From the NCBI GenBank assembly GCA_030424545.1, contig JAUHWL010000001.1, positions 62,001 through 126,000 on the forward strand: a DNA stretch of 64,000 nt, given 5' to 3'. The notes beneath the pieces are model-generated. The model did not search any database. It saw only the letters and a list, made by a program, of their open reading frames with translations, and was not told where the DNA came from. Shown piece after piece: positions 23,969 through 34,368 of this stretch (position 1 is its first letter; the number at the start of each line of letters is the position of its first letter). The DNA is from Bacteroidia bacterium (GTDB lineage: Bacteria > Bacteroidota > Bacteroidia > Flavobacteriales > Schleiferiaceae). The translations under genes and the position numbers were made by a program.

Positions 23969-25384
23969 CTATTTTTTAGTCAGGATGGTGTATCCCCAAG
24001 CTGGAAGTTCTAACGTTGTACTTTCTGCAACCTCTTTTGTTTGGTTTAAGCCATGCATTTGGTAAACTCCAGCATGGTTTTGCGTTTGTGCAATAACCGA
24101 AACGGGCTGTGCAGAGAAGTTTATAAACACCAAAACTGTATTAGTCTCTTTCTCTCTTGCAAATGCATATACCTCCTCTGGTTTGTCTGTAGTTACTTTA
24201 GCAAAAGAACCACCGTATGCCCCGTTAAAAATAGCGGGGTTTTGGTGCTTTAATGCAAACATTTGTTTGTAAAATTCTTTTTGCGTTGCACTTTTTCCGT
24301 CCCAATAGTCTTTTTCAAAAAAGTTTAAGTTTTTGTCTAGTCCATTTTCTTGTCCTCCAAATAATACGGGCATGCCATTAATAAATGTTGTAGCGAGCAC
24401 AAAGCAAGCGTTATTGGCTTGTCCAAACCTTTCTGTAGCGCTTCCGTCAAAGGCATTTAAAAACGGCCCCGAGGTGAAGTATAAAGGCACATCGGTTGGT
24501 AAAAACTGGGTGTAAAAATGAGTAACATAATCATCTAAGGCGGTTATGCTTTGTTTCTTATTCGCCACATTAAAAATCGTTTCATAAAATGTATTGCCAG
24601 CAACCATGTTCATCGTTTCTAACTGTTTGGTGTTCTCAAAGTCAGAGATAAACAACAAATCTTGCTTGGTTTGTTTTATTCTTTCTGGCATTATTTCCCA
24701 GAAATCTTGTGGTACGTATTGCGCATCTACGCAGTAAAAACCATCTACGTCTAACTGAGCCACCCAATCTCTCATGGCTTCTATCATGGCGCCCAGCAAA
24801 TCTCTTTCTTCGTAGTTTAAATCTGCAGCATCTGGCCTTCCTAAAGGCTTACCATCATTATCTTTTGCCAATACCGGAAAGTTGTTTTCACTATATCCTG
24901 TGTAAAAGTCTGGGCGCATTTCTACCCAAATATTGTCAAAGGCGGTGCTGTTAGGTTGCCAATCTAAAATCACTTTAAAGCCAAGTTCGTGTGCTTTCTC
25001 AACAAATGCTTTAAATTCATCAAACGTCCCGTATTCAGGATTTACATCACCATAATCATATATTGAATAATAGTTTCCCAATGTTCCTTGCCGGTTTTTG
25101 ACCCCTATTGGTTGTACCGGCATCATGCGCAAAATATCAACTCCCATATCTTTTATTTGGGGCAGCATTTTCTGAAAAGATTTAATCGTGCCTTCTGGCG
25201 TTATATGCCTAAGATTTACAGTGTACATGTTGGCACTTTTTATCCACTCTGGTTGCGGCACCACCGCTCTTGCTGGTTTTGGTTCAATCTTTTTTGGTAT
25301 AACCATTTGTTTAGGTTCCTCTTCGCAAGCAACAATACCTATGCATACAGTTAGTAGAATTAATACCTTTTTTAAATAATCCAT
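23969..25384 (-). CDS. GH13 alpha-amylase-like lipoprotein with eroded catalytic motifs
   Basis: A 471-residue lipoprotein (VLILLTVCIGIVAC, Cys20) with a TIM-barrel layout and C-terminal beta domain of family GH13 amylases. The conserved regions are altered. Region I reads LDWQPNST instead of DxxxNH. Region II reads DGFYCVDA instead of the usual DGFRCDVA. The acid/base region reads FISDFEN. The NHD region reads FTSGPFLNAF. Most catalytic residues therefore look replaced, so it may bind glycans rather than cleave them. It is monocistronic. The family call is firm; loss of activity is inference. Confidence 0.85.
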   Translation of the reverse strand: MDYLKKVLILLTVCIGIVACEEEPKQMVIPKKIEPKPARAVVPQPEWIKSANMYTVNLRHITPEGTIKSFQKMLPQIKDMGVDILRMMPVQPIGVKNRQGTLGNYYSIYDYGDVNPEYGTFDEFKAFVEKAHELGFKVILDWQPNSTAFDNIWVEMRPDFYTGYSENNFPVLAKDNDGKPLGRPDAADLNYEERDLLGAMIEAMRDWVAQLDVDGFYCVDAQYVPQDFWEIMPERIKQTKQDLLFISDFENTKQLETMNMVAGNTFYETIFNVANKKQSITALDDYVTHFYTQFLPTDVPLYFTSGPFLNAFDGSATERFGQANNACFVLATTFINGMPVLFGGQENGLDKNLNFFEKDYWDGKSATQKEFYKQMFALKHQNPAIFNGAYGGSFAKVTTDKPEEVYAFAREKETNTVLVFINFSAQPVSVIAQTQNHAGVYQMHGLNQTKEVAESTTLELPAWGYTILTKK

Positions 25385-25641
25385 TACAGTTCCTTTTTGT
25401 TTGATTTGGCCAATTTTAGAAAACTAAAAACCGCTTAAAATATAGGGTTATTCTACCTAAACCATTAACCGCCTTTTGCTGGCAAATTAATTGCCAATTA
25501 TGGTATAAATCAATTTTTGATGAAAAATTTAGCGCGCAATTATTCTACGGAAATGTCCGTTTTCTAATTACCAGACTTAGCATGGGGCGTAAAGGCCTAG
25601 CTTTATCAAGAACGTAACGAATATTTAGAATTCCCTTTTTT

Positions 25642-27048
25642 TTGAAAACCGCAACCTTCATATGCTTCCTACTGTTTTTGGCAACACCTCTTTTTGGGCA
25701 AAACCAACTTGGACTACATACGGGGCATTATAGCGGCACAGCAGGTTTATCAGCAAATCCCGCTGCATTTCAAGCATCGCCATACCAATGGGATGTTACA
25801 TTGCTTTCTGGTGGAACTTTTGTAGAAAATGATTACCTACAAATAGAAAACACTAGTGTGTTCAATTTAATTTTTAAAGACATTGCGTTGGTTGATGGAA
25901 CTTTTGACGAAGGTCTTGCTACTAGCGAAAACCAAAAAATTTACCGCTTTATTGATGCCACTAAGCCTATGCACAATGCCGTAAATAGCTTTGCTGGTGC
26001 TCCTGCATTTGCAAAAAGGCTAAATAAAAAGTGGAGTTTTGGTTTTTATGCAAAAGCGCGATTGGCATTTAATGCAAACTTTGTTCACCCAATGTGGAGT
26101 TACCCGCAATTAAATGACTGGGATTATGGCCAAACAAAAACTTCAGATCCCATTTGGGTAACGGGAATGATGTGGACTGAATTTGCCCTAAATGTGGCCA
26201 CAACAAAAACCATAAATGGATTAAACGTAAGCATGGGGGTTAATGCAAAATATTTGATGGGTAACGATGGGCTTTACGCTTTTGTGCCTAACGCTACCGA
26301 CATAACGCTATACCCACAAGACTACGAGGTAGATGCACAAATTGCACACTATGGGTTTACCAATCTAGATGAGGGGTTTTCTTTTGCAAGAAAAGGCAAT
26401 GGTTTAGGTGCTGATATTGGAATAATTATAGAAAATAAAACCAACGAAAACGAGCGAGGCAAATGGAGAACAAGCATTTCTATTATAGACATTGGTTGGG
26501 TTACATTTAATAACAATGCCCAAAATCATACTACAACGGCAACCAATAACAGTCAACTAAACAGAGCCAGCTTAAATACTATAACCAGTTTAAATGAGTT
26601 TGCACAGACAATTAGTAGCGAAGTGATGGGTAGCCCAACAGCTAGTTTGGTCGGAAACCGTTTTACAATTCTCACCCCAACCGCACTGCTTGTTGGAATT
26701 GATTACAAAATGAGCAAAAATTTATATGCCCAATTCGAAATTTCTAGGCATCTTATTTTACATCCTCAGCAATTGCAAAGAGACAATTACATAACCATAT
26801 CTTCTCGGTACCAAACTTCATGGTTTGAATTTGGTGTGCCTTTGATTCTTTACAACGATGTAGACTTACGTGCAGGCCTATGGTTGCGAATGGGGCCACT
26901 TACTGTTGGCTCTGACAATTTTACAACGCTATTCATCCCGCAACAGCGTTTAACCGGAACCGATATATACTTTGCATTGCGCATCAACGATTTTACGTTC
27001 GCAAAAAATCGCAACAAGAAAAATAGCCCTGAAGATTGTTATTGGTGA
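25642..27048 (+). CDS. DUF5723 family outer-membrane protein
   Basis: A 468-residue exported barrel protein. Signal ATFICFLLFLATPLFGQ is followed by the recognisable LGLHTGHYSGTAGLSANPAAFQASPYQWDVTLL start of DUF5723, and the strand-rich body ends FALRINDFTFAKNRNKK. The start is TTG: no in-frame ATG precedes the signal peptide, and the TTG gives a complete hydrophobic leader. Upstream (25385-25641) I see only A/T-rich sequence with a small ACGGA-AATG-TCCGT hairpin at 25547-25560. Function unknown. Confidence 0.85.
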   Translation: MKTATFICFLLFLATPLFGQNQLGLHTGHYSGTAGLSANPAAFQASPYQWDVTLLSGGTFVENDYLQIENTSVFNLIFKDIALVDGTFDEGLATSENQKIYRFIDATKPMHNAVNSFAGAPAFAKRLNKKWSFGFYAKARLAFNANFVHPMWSYPQLNDWDYGQTKTSDPIWVTGMMWTEFALNVATTKTINGLNVSMGVNAKYLMGNDGLYAFVPNATDITLYPQDYEVDAQIAHYGFTNLDEGFSFARKGNGLGADIGIIIENKTNENERGKWRTSISIIDIGWVTFNNNAQNHTTTATNNSQLNRASLNTITSLNEFAQTISSEVMGSPTASLVGNRFTILTPTALLVGIDYKMSKNLYAQFEISRHLILHPQQLQRDNYITISSRYQTSWFEFGVPLILYNDVDLRAGLWLRMGPLTVGSDNFTTLFIPQQRLTGTDIYFALRINDFTFAKNRNKKNSPEDCYW

Positions 27049-27138
27049 AAGCGTATTCCTATTATAGCAAAATGAAACGTTTCTTTCTTAGCGAGTTTAT
27101 AACGGTACCCTCAACTTTATTTATTAAAAGCCAAAAAA

Positions 27139-27162
27139 ACGCCCCAAATTTCTTCAGGGCGT
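27139..27162 (-). terminator. Terminator after nrdJ
   Basis: ACGCCC and GGGCGT form a six-base stem across 12 bases, followed on the minus strand by seven T residues. It lies about 40 bases after the ribonucleotide reductase stop at 27201. Moderate strength. Confidence 0.6.
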
Positions 27163-27200
27163 CTTCATCGTTTTATCAATTATCTATCTGGCTTAAACGT

Positions 27201-29783
27201 TTACCCACACTTGCTGTGTCCACAACTTTTGCAGTTTAAGCAGCCTTCTTCATACACAAGGCCTTCGCTATCTCCGCAACTGGGGCATTTTTTGTCTTGG
27301 GCTTTTGTGCCGTCTGGTATAAATTGTTTTAGCGTGCGCACCACACCGTTTTTCCAGGTGTTAATGTTATCGCTGTACAGGTTTAAATCTTCTATTAAAT
27401 CTACCACAAATGGGATGGGCATGCCGTGGCGCAAAACGCCAGAAATTAATTTGGCGTAATTCCAAAACTCTTTATTGAAACTACGGCTTAATCCCTCAAT
27501 CGTAACACGATATCCGTCTTTGTCTAGATATTGAAAATCATAGCGCGCCATGTTTTCATCATCTCTGTTTTTTATAACCCAACCTTCTTTAACAAACGTT
27601 GGCAAGTAAAAACTGTCTTCTGCTTTACCCGTAAAAATTTCATATGGCCTGCCGTTCATTACACCAATTACGGCCATCCACTTTTCATTTTGATTGTTGA
27701 AACGAACCACCTTTGCACCTAGTTTATCTGGGCGAGCAGGTGCTTTTGTTTCAATGATTTCATCTACTGTTTTTTCTTCTTTTTTGCTTGAGTCTATCAA
27801 TACCCCGCTGCGGCTTCCATCTCTGTAAACCGTAATTCCTTTTAAACCTTTTTTCCAGGCTTCTAAATAAATGCTACCCACCTCATCTACGGCAACATCA
27901 TTTGGTAAGTTAATGGTACTGCTGATGCTGTGTGTAACATATTTCTGTATGGCACTTTGTATTTCTACGCGTTTCATCCAATCAATTTCTGGGGCTGTGC
28001 TGCCGTAGTATGGGCTGCTTTCAATGGCTTTCTCTCCGGTTACTTCCATCCATTTTTTCAACTTGGCATGGTAAACGGTAAACTCTTCCCATGTATCACC
28101 CATGTCGTCTATAAAAGAAACTTTTGCGTTGGGGTCGCTAGGGTTTATTTTTCTTCTGCGGGTATAGCTTAACAAATAAACAGGTTCTATACCGCTAGAT
28201 GTTTGTGCCAGCATACTTAACGTTCCGGTAGGTGCAACAGTGCTAATGCTAATGTTTCTACGACCGTGCTTCATCATGCGGTTGTAAATTTCAGGCATTT
28301 CTTTTTGCATCATGTGAATAAACTCACTGGTATCTTCTATTTTTTTATCAAACCCAACAAAAGGACCGCGTTCTATAGCCATATCTATGGAGCTATTAAA
28401 TTCCGCTTCGCATTTTGTTTTCATGATGTTTTCAATCATGGCAATTGACTCATTACCATCATAAGCCAGACCTAATGCAGCAACGGCATCGCCAAGGGCG
28501 GTAAAACCTAAACCGGTTCTTCTACCATTTTTACCATTATCATACAGCAATTGCCAAGTAGCTCTTTCTACAGCTTTTATGTTGTCTGGTTCACTGTCAT
28601 TGTCAATTTTTGCCATAATCCGATCTATGGCTTCTAACTCTAAATCAACTAAATCATCTTGCAAACGCTGGGCTTCATAGGTGATTTTATAAAATTTCTC
28701 AAAATCGAATCGCGCATTTTTTGTGAATGGTTCATCTACGAAATTGAAAAGGTTAATTGCAATCAAACGACAGCTGTCTCCGCCTTGCATAGCAATTTCA
28801 GAACACGGATTGGTAGATACATTTTCATAACCTGGATAGACAGAACTTGTAGAATACTTATGCTGACGATCCCAAAAAATAAGACCTGGTTCTGCTGTAT
28901 TATGCGCGCTAGTAATTACGGTTTGCCATAAATCGCGTGCATTAATTTCTTTGGTTACTTGTGGTTTTTTACTGTTTATTGGCCAACGATGCGTGTACGT
29001 TTTATTCTCGGCAACGGCCTGCATAAACTCATCGCTTAAACGTATAGAAACATTAGCTCCCGTAATTTTTTTAAGGTCTTGTTTAATGGTTACAAAATCA
29101 GCAACATCTGGGTGTGCAATGTCCATCGTAATCATAAGCGCACCACGTCTGCCGTTTTGGGCAACTTCACGCGTTGTGTTGCTAAAGCGTTCCATAAAGC
29201 TTACGGCTCCGCTTGTTGTACCGGCCGCGTTACTTACACTTTGCCCAGATGGTCGCAAGGAGCTAATATCTATACCTACCCCACATCTGCGCTTAAAAAG
29301 TTGCGTTAATTGCTGGTCTGTATACATTACCCCTCCGTAACTATCATAAATTTCTGGGAGTACAACGCAATTACTCAAACTCGCAATCATATGCTTATTG
29401 CCAAGAGCGCTCATTACACTGCCTTGCGGTATTACATATTTAAAGCCTTTAAACAGTTCATAAATTTTTTCGCCTGTAAGGTCTTCTCTTTCCTTGCCAT
29501 AGGTGCTGCGTAGTTCTGCTGTGCCATTTAAATACATGTTTTGGCGGTACCTTTCTTCAATACGCCCAAACTCACGCGCCATACGCCAATGCATTTGGTC
29601 TGGATTGCTTTCTAAAAACTCACCCTTTTTATTGCGCATTGCATATTTATTCATCCAAGTTGTTGCAGCCAACTCATCGTTATCAAAAAATGCCAATGAT
29701 GCTTTTAAGGTTTCATCATAAGAAAAGGTTTTTTCTTTTTTTGCTTGAACAGGTGAGGCGGAAGTTTTTTTTGCAGCATTCAT
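27201..29783 (-). CDS. nrdJ: Adenosylcobalamin-dependent ribonucleotide reductase (class II)
   Basis: An 860-residue enzyme making deoxynucleotides with coenzyme B12 as radical source, with no need for a second subunit. Landmarks: SLSNCVVLPE (Cys139, redox Cys), the RRCGVGIDISSLRPSG substrate loop, the active-site block NPCSE (326-330: radical-site Cys328, Glu330), and PTGTLSMLAQTSSGIEPVY. At the C-terminus is a zinc-ribbon-like region with CPSCGD, CLNCKSCG and the final Cys-Gly. Length fits the long class II enzymes of Bacteroidota. No cobalamin riboswitch is visible in its 196-base upstream gap, where a spaced ACACTAT/ATAGTGT repeat occurs instead. Confidence 0.95.
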   Translation of the reverse strand: MNAAKKTSASPVQAKKEKTFSYDETLKASLAFFDNDELAATTWMNKYAMRNKKGEFLESNPDQMHWRMAREFGRIEERYRQNMYLNGTAELRSTYGKEREDLTGEKIYELFKGFKYVIPQGSVMSALGNKHMIASLSNCVVLPEIYDSYGGVMYTDQQLTQLFKRRCGVGIDISSLRPSGQSVSNAAGTTSGAVSFMERFSNTTREVAQNGRRGALMITMDIAHPDVADFVTIKQDLKKITGANVSIRLSDEFMQAVAENKTYTHRWPINSKKPQVTKEINARDLWQTVITSAHNTAEPGLIFWDRQHKYSTSSVYPGYENVSTNPCSEIAMQGGDSCRLIAINLFNFVDEPFTKNARFDFEKFYKITYEAQRLQDDLVDLELEAIDRIMAKIDNDSEPDNIKAVERATWQLLYDNGKNGRRTGLGFTALGDAVAALGLAYDGNESIAMIENIMKTKCEAEFNSSIDMAIERGPFVGFDKKIEDTSEFIHMMQKEMPEIYNRMMKHGRRNISISTVAPTGTLSMLAQTSSGIEPVYLLSYTRRRKINPSDPNAKVSFIDDMGDTWEEFTVYHAKLKKWMEVTGEKAIESSPYYGSTAPEIDWMKRVEIQSAIQKYVTHSISSTINLPNDVAVDEVGSIYLEAWKKGLKGITVYRDGSRSGVLIDSSKKEEKTVDEIIETKAPARPDKLGAKVVRFNNQNEKWMAVIGVMNGRPYEIFTGKAEDSFYLPTFVKEGWVIKNRDDENMARYDFQYLDKDGYRVTIEGLSRSFNKEFWNYAKLISGVLRHGMPIPFVVDLIEDLNLYSDNINTWKNGVVRTLKQFIPDGTKAQDKKCPSCGDSEGLVYEEGCLNCKSCGHSKCG

Positions 29784-29875
29784 ACGCGGTAATTAAAGGG
29801 ATTGTTATCAGAAAATTTACTTTTCAAGTTTAATCAATCAATAAAGCCGATTTACTAAAAACCTATCAACTTTAT

Positions 29876-29898
29876 ACACTATAAAAAGTTAATAGTGT
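29876..29898. promoter_or_regulatory. ACACTAT/ATAGTGT inverted repeat upstream of nrdJ
   Basis: Seven-base arms separated by nine bases lie about 95 bases before the nrdJ start. The half-sites look like those of NrdR boxes, which normally abut without a spacer. It could be a regulator site or a small RNA hairpin. Confidence 0.35.
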
Positions 29899-29979
29899 GG
29901 AAAAATATTATTTGAAACCTTGAGAAATGTCATGAAATAACAACGAGCATCTAAAAAGGGGGAATTGGAAAAAGTTATT

Positions 29980-31287
29980 TTACTGCATTACGCGGCCAAC
30001 CAATTTTTTCATCAGTATTTCATTGGCTTTGGCCTGGTACTCAGCGGTTAAGTATCTACCGTCCGCCTCTAATTGCGCACGCTGCGCTTCTCTAAACTCT
30101 AACTGATTTATACTACCGATGCGATATTTCTCTATGGCTAAATCTAAATTGGCCTGTGCCAATTGCAAACTTTTTCGCTCAAAAGTAACCAGCTTTTTAG
30201 CACTTATATAATTTTGATAAGCCGAATATAATTGTGTGTTCACGCTGGCACGTAACTCGGTTTCTTGCAATAAAGCAATCTCACTTTCTACCTGCGCATT
30301 TTTCACATTGATGCGGTTTTTGTTTCCATCAAAAATATTCATCCGTAAAACCAACCCAATGGCAGGACCGTAGTTTTGGTTCAAACTCATAAATCCGCTA
30401 CCAGAATTTATGTTCGCCCCGCTATAATTGGCAATAAAATCTAATTGCGGATATAGTTTGCTTCGCTCTTGTTTAACCATGAGCATGCTTATTTCGCTTT
30501 GCTTTTTGGCGGCCAAAATGCTGTAATTCTGTTGGACCAATTGTTGGTTAAGCTGGTTGTAATTTAGATCACTCACACTCGTAATAAAGGTGTCTGTAGT
30601 AAAAGTTGTTGCCGCATCACGTCCCAACAAATAGTTTAGTTCTGCTTTACTTATTTCTATGGCTACAACTTGGTTGTAATACAATGAGCTGTCTTTGTTT
30701 AAATCTACCTGCGCTTGCAACAACTCAGTTTGAGAACTGCTACCAATTTTGCGTCTTTTTTCTATAACCTCAGCTCTTTTGTACGAAATATCTATAGCGC
30801 TTTTTATAGATTCTATAAGCCTTGCTTGCTGCACAACCTTAAAATAAGCAATTTGCACTTGGGCAATATTTTCCTCTATATCTGCCTTTAATTGCAATCT
30901 AGATTGCGACTCAAATGCTTCCAGTTTGTCTTTTTCTGCAAACATGTAAAAACCATCAAAAAGCGTCCAGTTTAGCTGAACTCTACCCGTTAACCCTTCT
31001 GTTTTCGCTGCATCTATTTCGCGCACTTCGCCTGATATAAACTCTTGCTTTGCGTTGGTAGAATTTAAATCATATCCTCCAATTAACTCCACCGATGGTG
31101 CAAAACCAGCGTTACCAAGCGTATTGCTGTTGTTGGCAATCATGGTGTCTTTTTGTGCCAATTGTATACTAAAGTTATTTTTTAGCGCAAGGGCAATAGC
31201 ATTTTCTAACGGCAATATTTCTTGCGCGTTCGCGGATGTAAACATTGCCACCAAACATAATATTGTCATCGAAAATTTCTTTTTCAT
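29980..31287 (-). CDS. TolC family outer-membrane channel of an RND efflux system
   Basis: A 435-residue outer-membrane factor: signal ILCLVAMFTSANAQ, then two OEP repeats of long coiled helices (QVQIAYFKVVQQARLIESIK; LVTFERKSLQLAQANLDLAIEKYRIGSINQLEFREAQRA). It shares its first base with the stop of the RND pump gene, so the operon order is adaptor, pump, channel. Together they form a complete envelope-spanning exporter. Substrate unknown. Confidence 0.93.
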   Translation of the reverse strand: MKKKFSMTILCLVAMFTSANAQEILPLENAIALALKNNFSIQLAQKDTMIANNSNTLGNAGFAPSVELIGGYDLNSTNAKQEFISGEVREIDAAKTEGLTGRVQLNWTLFDGFYMFAEKDKLEAFESQSRLQLKADIEENIAQVQIAYFKVVQQARLIESIKSAIDISYKRAEVIEKRRKIGSSSQTELLQAQVDLNKDSSLYYNQVVAIEISKAELNYLLGRDAATTFTTDTFITSVSDLNYNQLNQQLVQQNYSILAAKKQSEISMLMVKQERSKLYPQLDFIANYSGANINSGSGFMSLNQNYGPAIGLVLRMNIFDGNKNRINVKNAQVESEIALLQETELRASVNTQLYSAYQNYISAKKLVTFERKSLQLAQANLDLAIEKYRIGSINQLEFREAQRAQLEADGRYLTAEYQAKANEILMKKLVGRVMQ

Positions 31288-34200
31288 TAGGCTGATATTT
31301 TCGTTTCATTCACTTTTTTAGTCGAAGCCATGTATGTGTACAAAGACGGGATTACAAGCAGTGTTAATGCCAATGAAAACAACAGTCCACCAATAAGCGC
31401 AAGCCCCATAGGTATTCGGCTTGTTGCTGCATCGCCCAGTGCTAGTGCAATAGGGAGTGCTCCCAAAATAGTGGCCATACTCGTCATTAAAATAGGGCGC
31501 AAACGTTGAGTTGCCGCTTCTAATGCAGCCTCAAATTTGCCCATGCCCAACTCTTGTTTTTGGTTGGCAAACTCAACAATGAGAATACCGTTTTTGGTAA
31601 CAATCCCAATAAGGACGATAATACCAATCTGGCTAAAAATGTTTAATGTTTGACCAAAAAGCCAAAGCGTTAAAATTGCTCCCGCCAATGCCAACGGCAC
31701 CGTAAACATAATAATCAACGGATCTATAAAACTTTCGAACTGTGCCGAAAGTGCCAAATAAATTAAAACCAACGCCAGCAAAAGGGCAAAAACCAAAGAG
31801 TTAGAACTTTCTGAAAATTCTTTGGATGTTCCTGCCAAAGAAGTTTGAAAGCTCTCGTCAAGCACATCATTGGCAATGCTTTGCATTTCATCAATGCCTT
31901 GCCCAATGGTGAGTCCATCGGCCGGAGCACCAGAAATGGTTGCCGCAACATAGCGGTTGTAGCGGTACAATATGGGCGGTGTAGATTCATATTTCAACGT
32001 CACTAAATTGCCGAGTTGAACGGTTTCGCCACGGTCATTGCGCACGTACACATTTTTCAGATCTATGGGTTCATTGCGGTTATCGCGGGTGGCCTCTCCC
32101 AAAACTTGGTATTGTTTTCCGTTCATGATAAAATACCCGTAGCGCTGATTACTGAATAACATTTGTATCGTTTGAGCAATATCGCGCACCGAAACGCCTA
32201 AATCGCGCGCACGATTCCGGTCTATTTCTACTTGCAATTCAGGCTTGCTAAATTTTAAATCCAAATCGTACATAGAAAAAGTTGGGCTCTGCGAAACGCG
32301 ATCCATAAACGCGGGTATTACTTCTTTAAGCTTTTCTATTGTTGGCGCTTGCACCACAAATTGCACGGGCAAACCGCTTAATCCGCCACCGCCACCAATG
32401 GTTTGTTCTTGAATAACCAAGGTGCGCGCAAAGTTGTATTTAGAAGTAACGCCTCTTAAATACGTGGCCAGTTCTTCTTGCGAACGGGATCTATCTTTTG
32501 GTTCAACCAATGTAACGCGCACAAAGCCTGTGTTTACTGAAATTTTAGAACCAAAGCCGGGCGCAGTTACTGCCAGTACCGACTCTGTTTCTGGAAGTGT
32601 GTCGGTAATGGTTGTCATTTCCGCAACATATTTATCCATCATTTCGTATGATGTTCCTTCAGGCGCGGTAGTCATTAGGCGCAAACGGCTGCGGTCTTCC
32701 ATAGGCGCCAACTCAGAAGGAATTAAAGAACCGAGGCCAAAAACCATGGCCATAGATCCAATCATAATGGCCACAGAAATCACGGGCATGCGCATAAAAC
32801 GCTTCAACAAGTTGTGGTAGCCATTGTTTAAGCGGACGAAGAAAACCTCAGTTTTATTAAAAAACCAACTTTTCTTTTGGTTTCTTTTCAACAGTTTAGA
32901 GGCCAACATGGGCGTAAGCGAAAGCGAAACAAAAGCTGAGATAATTACCGATCCGGCCACCACAACACCAAATTCGCGGAATAATCGGCCCGTAATACCT
33001 TGCAAAAAGATGATGGGTAAAAACACCGCCACCAACGTAATTGTGGTAGAAATAATAGCAAAGTAAATTTCTTTAGAGCCTTCGTGCGCAGCACGCTTCA
33101 CTTTCATTCCTTTTTCAATTTTGGCGTAAATATTTTCCAGCACAACAATGGCATCATCCACCACAATTCCCGTGGCCAACACTATACCTAAAAGGGTTAA
33201 TAGATTGATAGAAAAATCGGCCAAATACATGATAAAAAACGAACCGATGAGCGATATAGGAATGGCAATAACGGGAATAAGCGTAGTGCGCCAATTCCGC
33301 AAAAACAGGTAAATAATGAGAACAACCAATAAAAATGCAATGATTACGGTTTCTTCTACTTCGGTAATGGCTTTGCGAATATTTTTGGTCGTATCTAGCG
33401 CCACACCCAACTTCACATCTTCGGGCAGGTCTTTTTTAATCTGCTCAACGCGTTCGTACACCTGATCTACAATATCAATATAGTTGGCGCCCGGCTGCGG
33501 TTGAATGGCAATACCAATCATGGGGATTCCGCCATTTCCGCGCAAAATTGTACGCTCATTTTCAGGAGCTAATTTTGCGTTGCCCACATCTTTTAGCTTG
33601 ATGATAGCACCGTCTTCTTCTTGAATTATTAGGTTATTAAAATCTTCTGGAGTAGTTAATCGGCCCAACGTTCTGATGCTTAATTCGGTGTTGTTGCCGT
33701 AAATAATTCCTGAAGGCAACTCTACGTTTTCGCGTGCTAAGGCGGCCTGTACATCTAGCGGAGAAAGATTGTATGCCGCCAGTTTTGCGGGAGAAAGCGT
33801 AAGCTTCATGGCGTATTTTTTCTCGCCCCATATACGTATTGAACTTACACCCTGAATGGTTTGCAAGCGTTCTTTAAACACGTTTGTACCCAAATCCGTA
33901 AGCTCCAATAAATTGCGTTTATCACTCTGTACGGTTAGTGAAAAAATAGTTTCAGAGTCAGCATCGCTTTTTTCTACAATAGGCGGATCGGCATCAGCTG
34001 GCAAATTCTTCGCTGTTTTAGAAACTTTGTCGCGCACATCGTTGGCGGCTGCTTCCATATCAACGCCCAATTCAAATTCTACTTTTATAGAGCTTCGTCC
34101 ATCGCTGCTGGTAGATGTTAGCGAACGAATTCCGGCAATTCCGTTGATGGCTTCTTCAATCGGCTCGGTAATTTGGCTCTCAATAATTTGTGCGTTGGCC

Positions 34201-34358
34201 CCCGGATAATTTTGTGTAATGGTAACAATGGGCGGATCTACACTCGGGAATTCGCGCACGCCCAAATAGGTAAACCCAATAATGCCGAACAGCACAATGA
34301 CAATAGAAAACACACTGGCGGTAACCGGTCTGTTGACGCTGAGTGATGATAGATTCAT
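31287..34358 (-). CDS. RND family efflux pump permease (HAE1/AcrB type)
   Basis: A 1023-residue proton-driven exporter. It has two halves of six membrane helices with large periplasmic loops: N-terminal SVNRPVTASVFSIVIVLFG, FPSVDPPIVTITQNYPGANA, and the proton-relay helix LATGIVVDDAIVVLENI (paired aspartates near residue 400). The second half contains MFTVPLALAGAILTLWL and the GIVTKNGILIVEFANQ helix. Length and motifs match the hydrophobe/amphiphile class rather than metal pumps. It is flanked by its own adaptor and channel. Confidence 0.96.
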   Translation of the reverse strand: MNLSSLSVNRPVTASVFSIVIVLFGIIGFTYLGVREFPSVDPPIVTITQNYPGANAQIIESQITEPIEEAINGIAGIRSLTSTSSDGRSSIKVEFELGVDMEAAANDVRDKVSKTAKNLPADADPPIVEKSDADSETIFSLTVQSDKRNLLELTDLGTNVFKERLQTIQGVSSIRIWGEKKYAMKLTLSPAKLAAYNLSPLDVQAALARENVELPSGIIYGNNTELSIRTLGRLTTPEDFNNLIIQEEDGAIIKLKDVGNAKLAPENERTILRGNGGIPMIGIAIQPQPGANYIDIVDQVYERVEQIKKDLPEDVKLGVALDTTKNIRKAITEVEETVIIAFLLVVLIIYLFLRNWRTTLIPVIAIPISLIGSFFIMYLADFSINLLTLLGIVLATGIVVDDAIVVLENIYAKIEKGMKVKRAAHEGSKEIYFAIISTTITLVAVFLPIIFLQGITGRLFREFGVVVAGSVIISAFVSLSLTPMLASKLLKRNQKKSWFFNKTEVFFVRLNNGYHNLLKRFMRMPVISVAIMIGSMAMVFGLGSLIPSELAPMEDRSRLRLMTTAPEGTSYEMMDKYVAEMTTITDTLPETESVLAVTAPGFGSKISVNTGFVRVTLVEPKDRSRSQEELATYLRGVTSKYNFARTLVIQEQTIGGGGGLSGLPVQFVVQAPTIEKLKEVIPAFMDRVSQSPTFSMYDLDLKFSKPELQVEIDRNRARDLGVSVRDIAQTIQMLFSNQRYGYFIMNGKQYQVLGEATRDNRNEPIDLKNVYVRNDRGETVQLGNLVTLKYESTPPILYRYNRYVAATISGAPADGLTIGQGIDEMQSIANDVLDESFQTSLAGTSKEFSESSNSLVFALLLALVLIYLALSAQFESFIDPLIIMFTVPLALAGAILTLWLFGQTLNIFSQIGIIVLIGIVTKNGILIVEFANQKQELGMGKFEAALEAATQRLRPILMTSMATILGALPIALALGDAATSRIPMGLALIGGLLFSLALTLLVIPSLYTYMASTKKVNETKISA

Positions 34359-34368
34359 TTTGTTCCGG

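Noticed and set aside
29784-29979. Cobalamin riboswitch before nrdJ
   Set aside because: No B12-box-like sequence, and the gap of 196 bases is A/T-rich and mostly unstructured.
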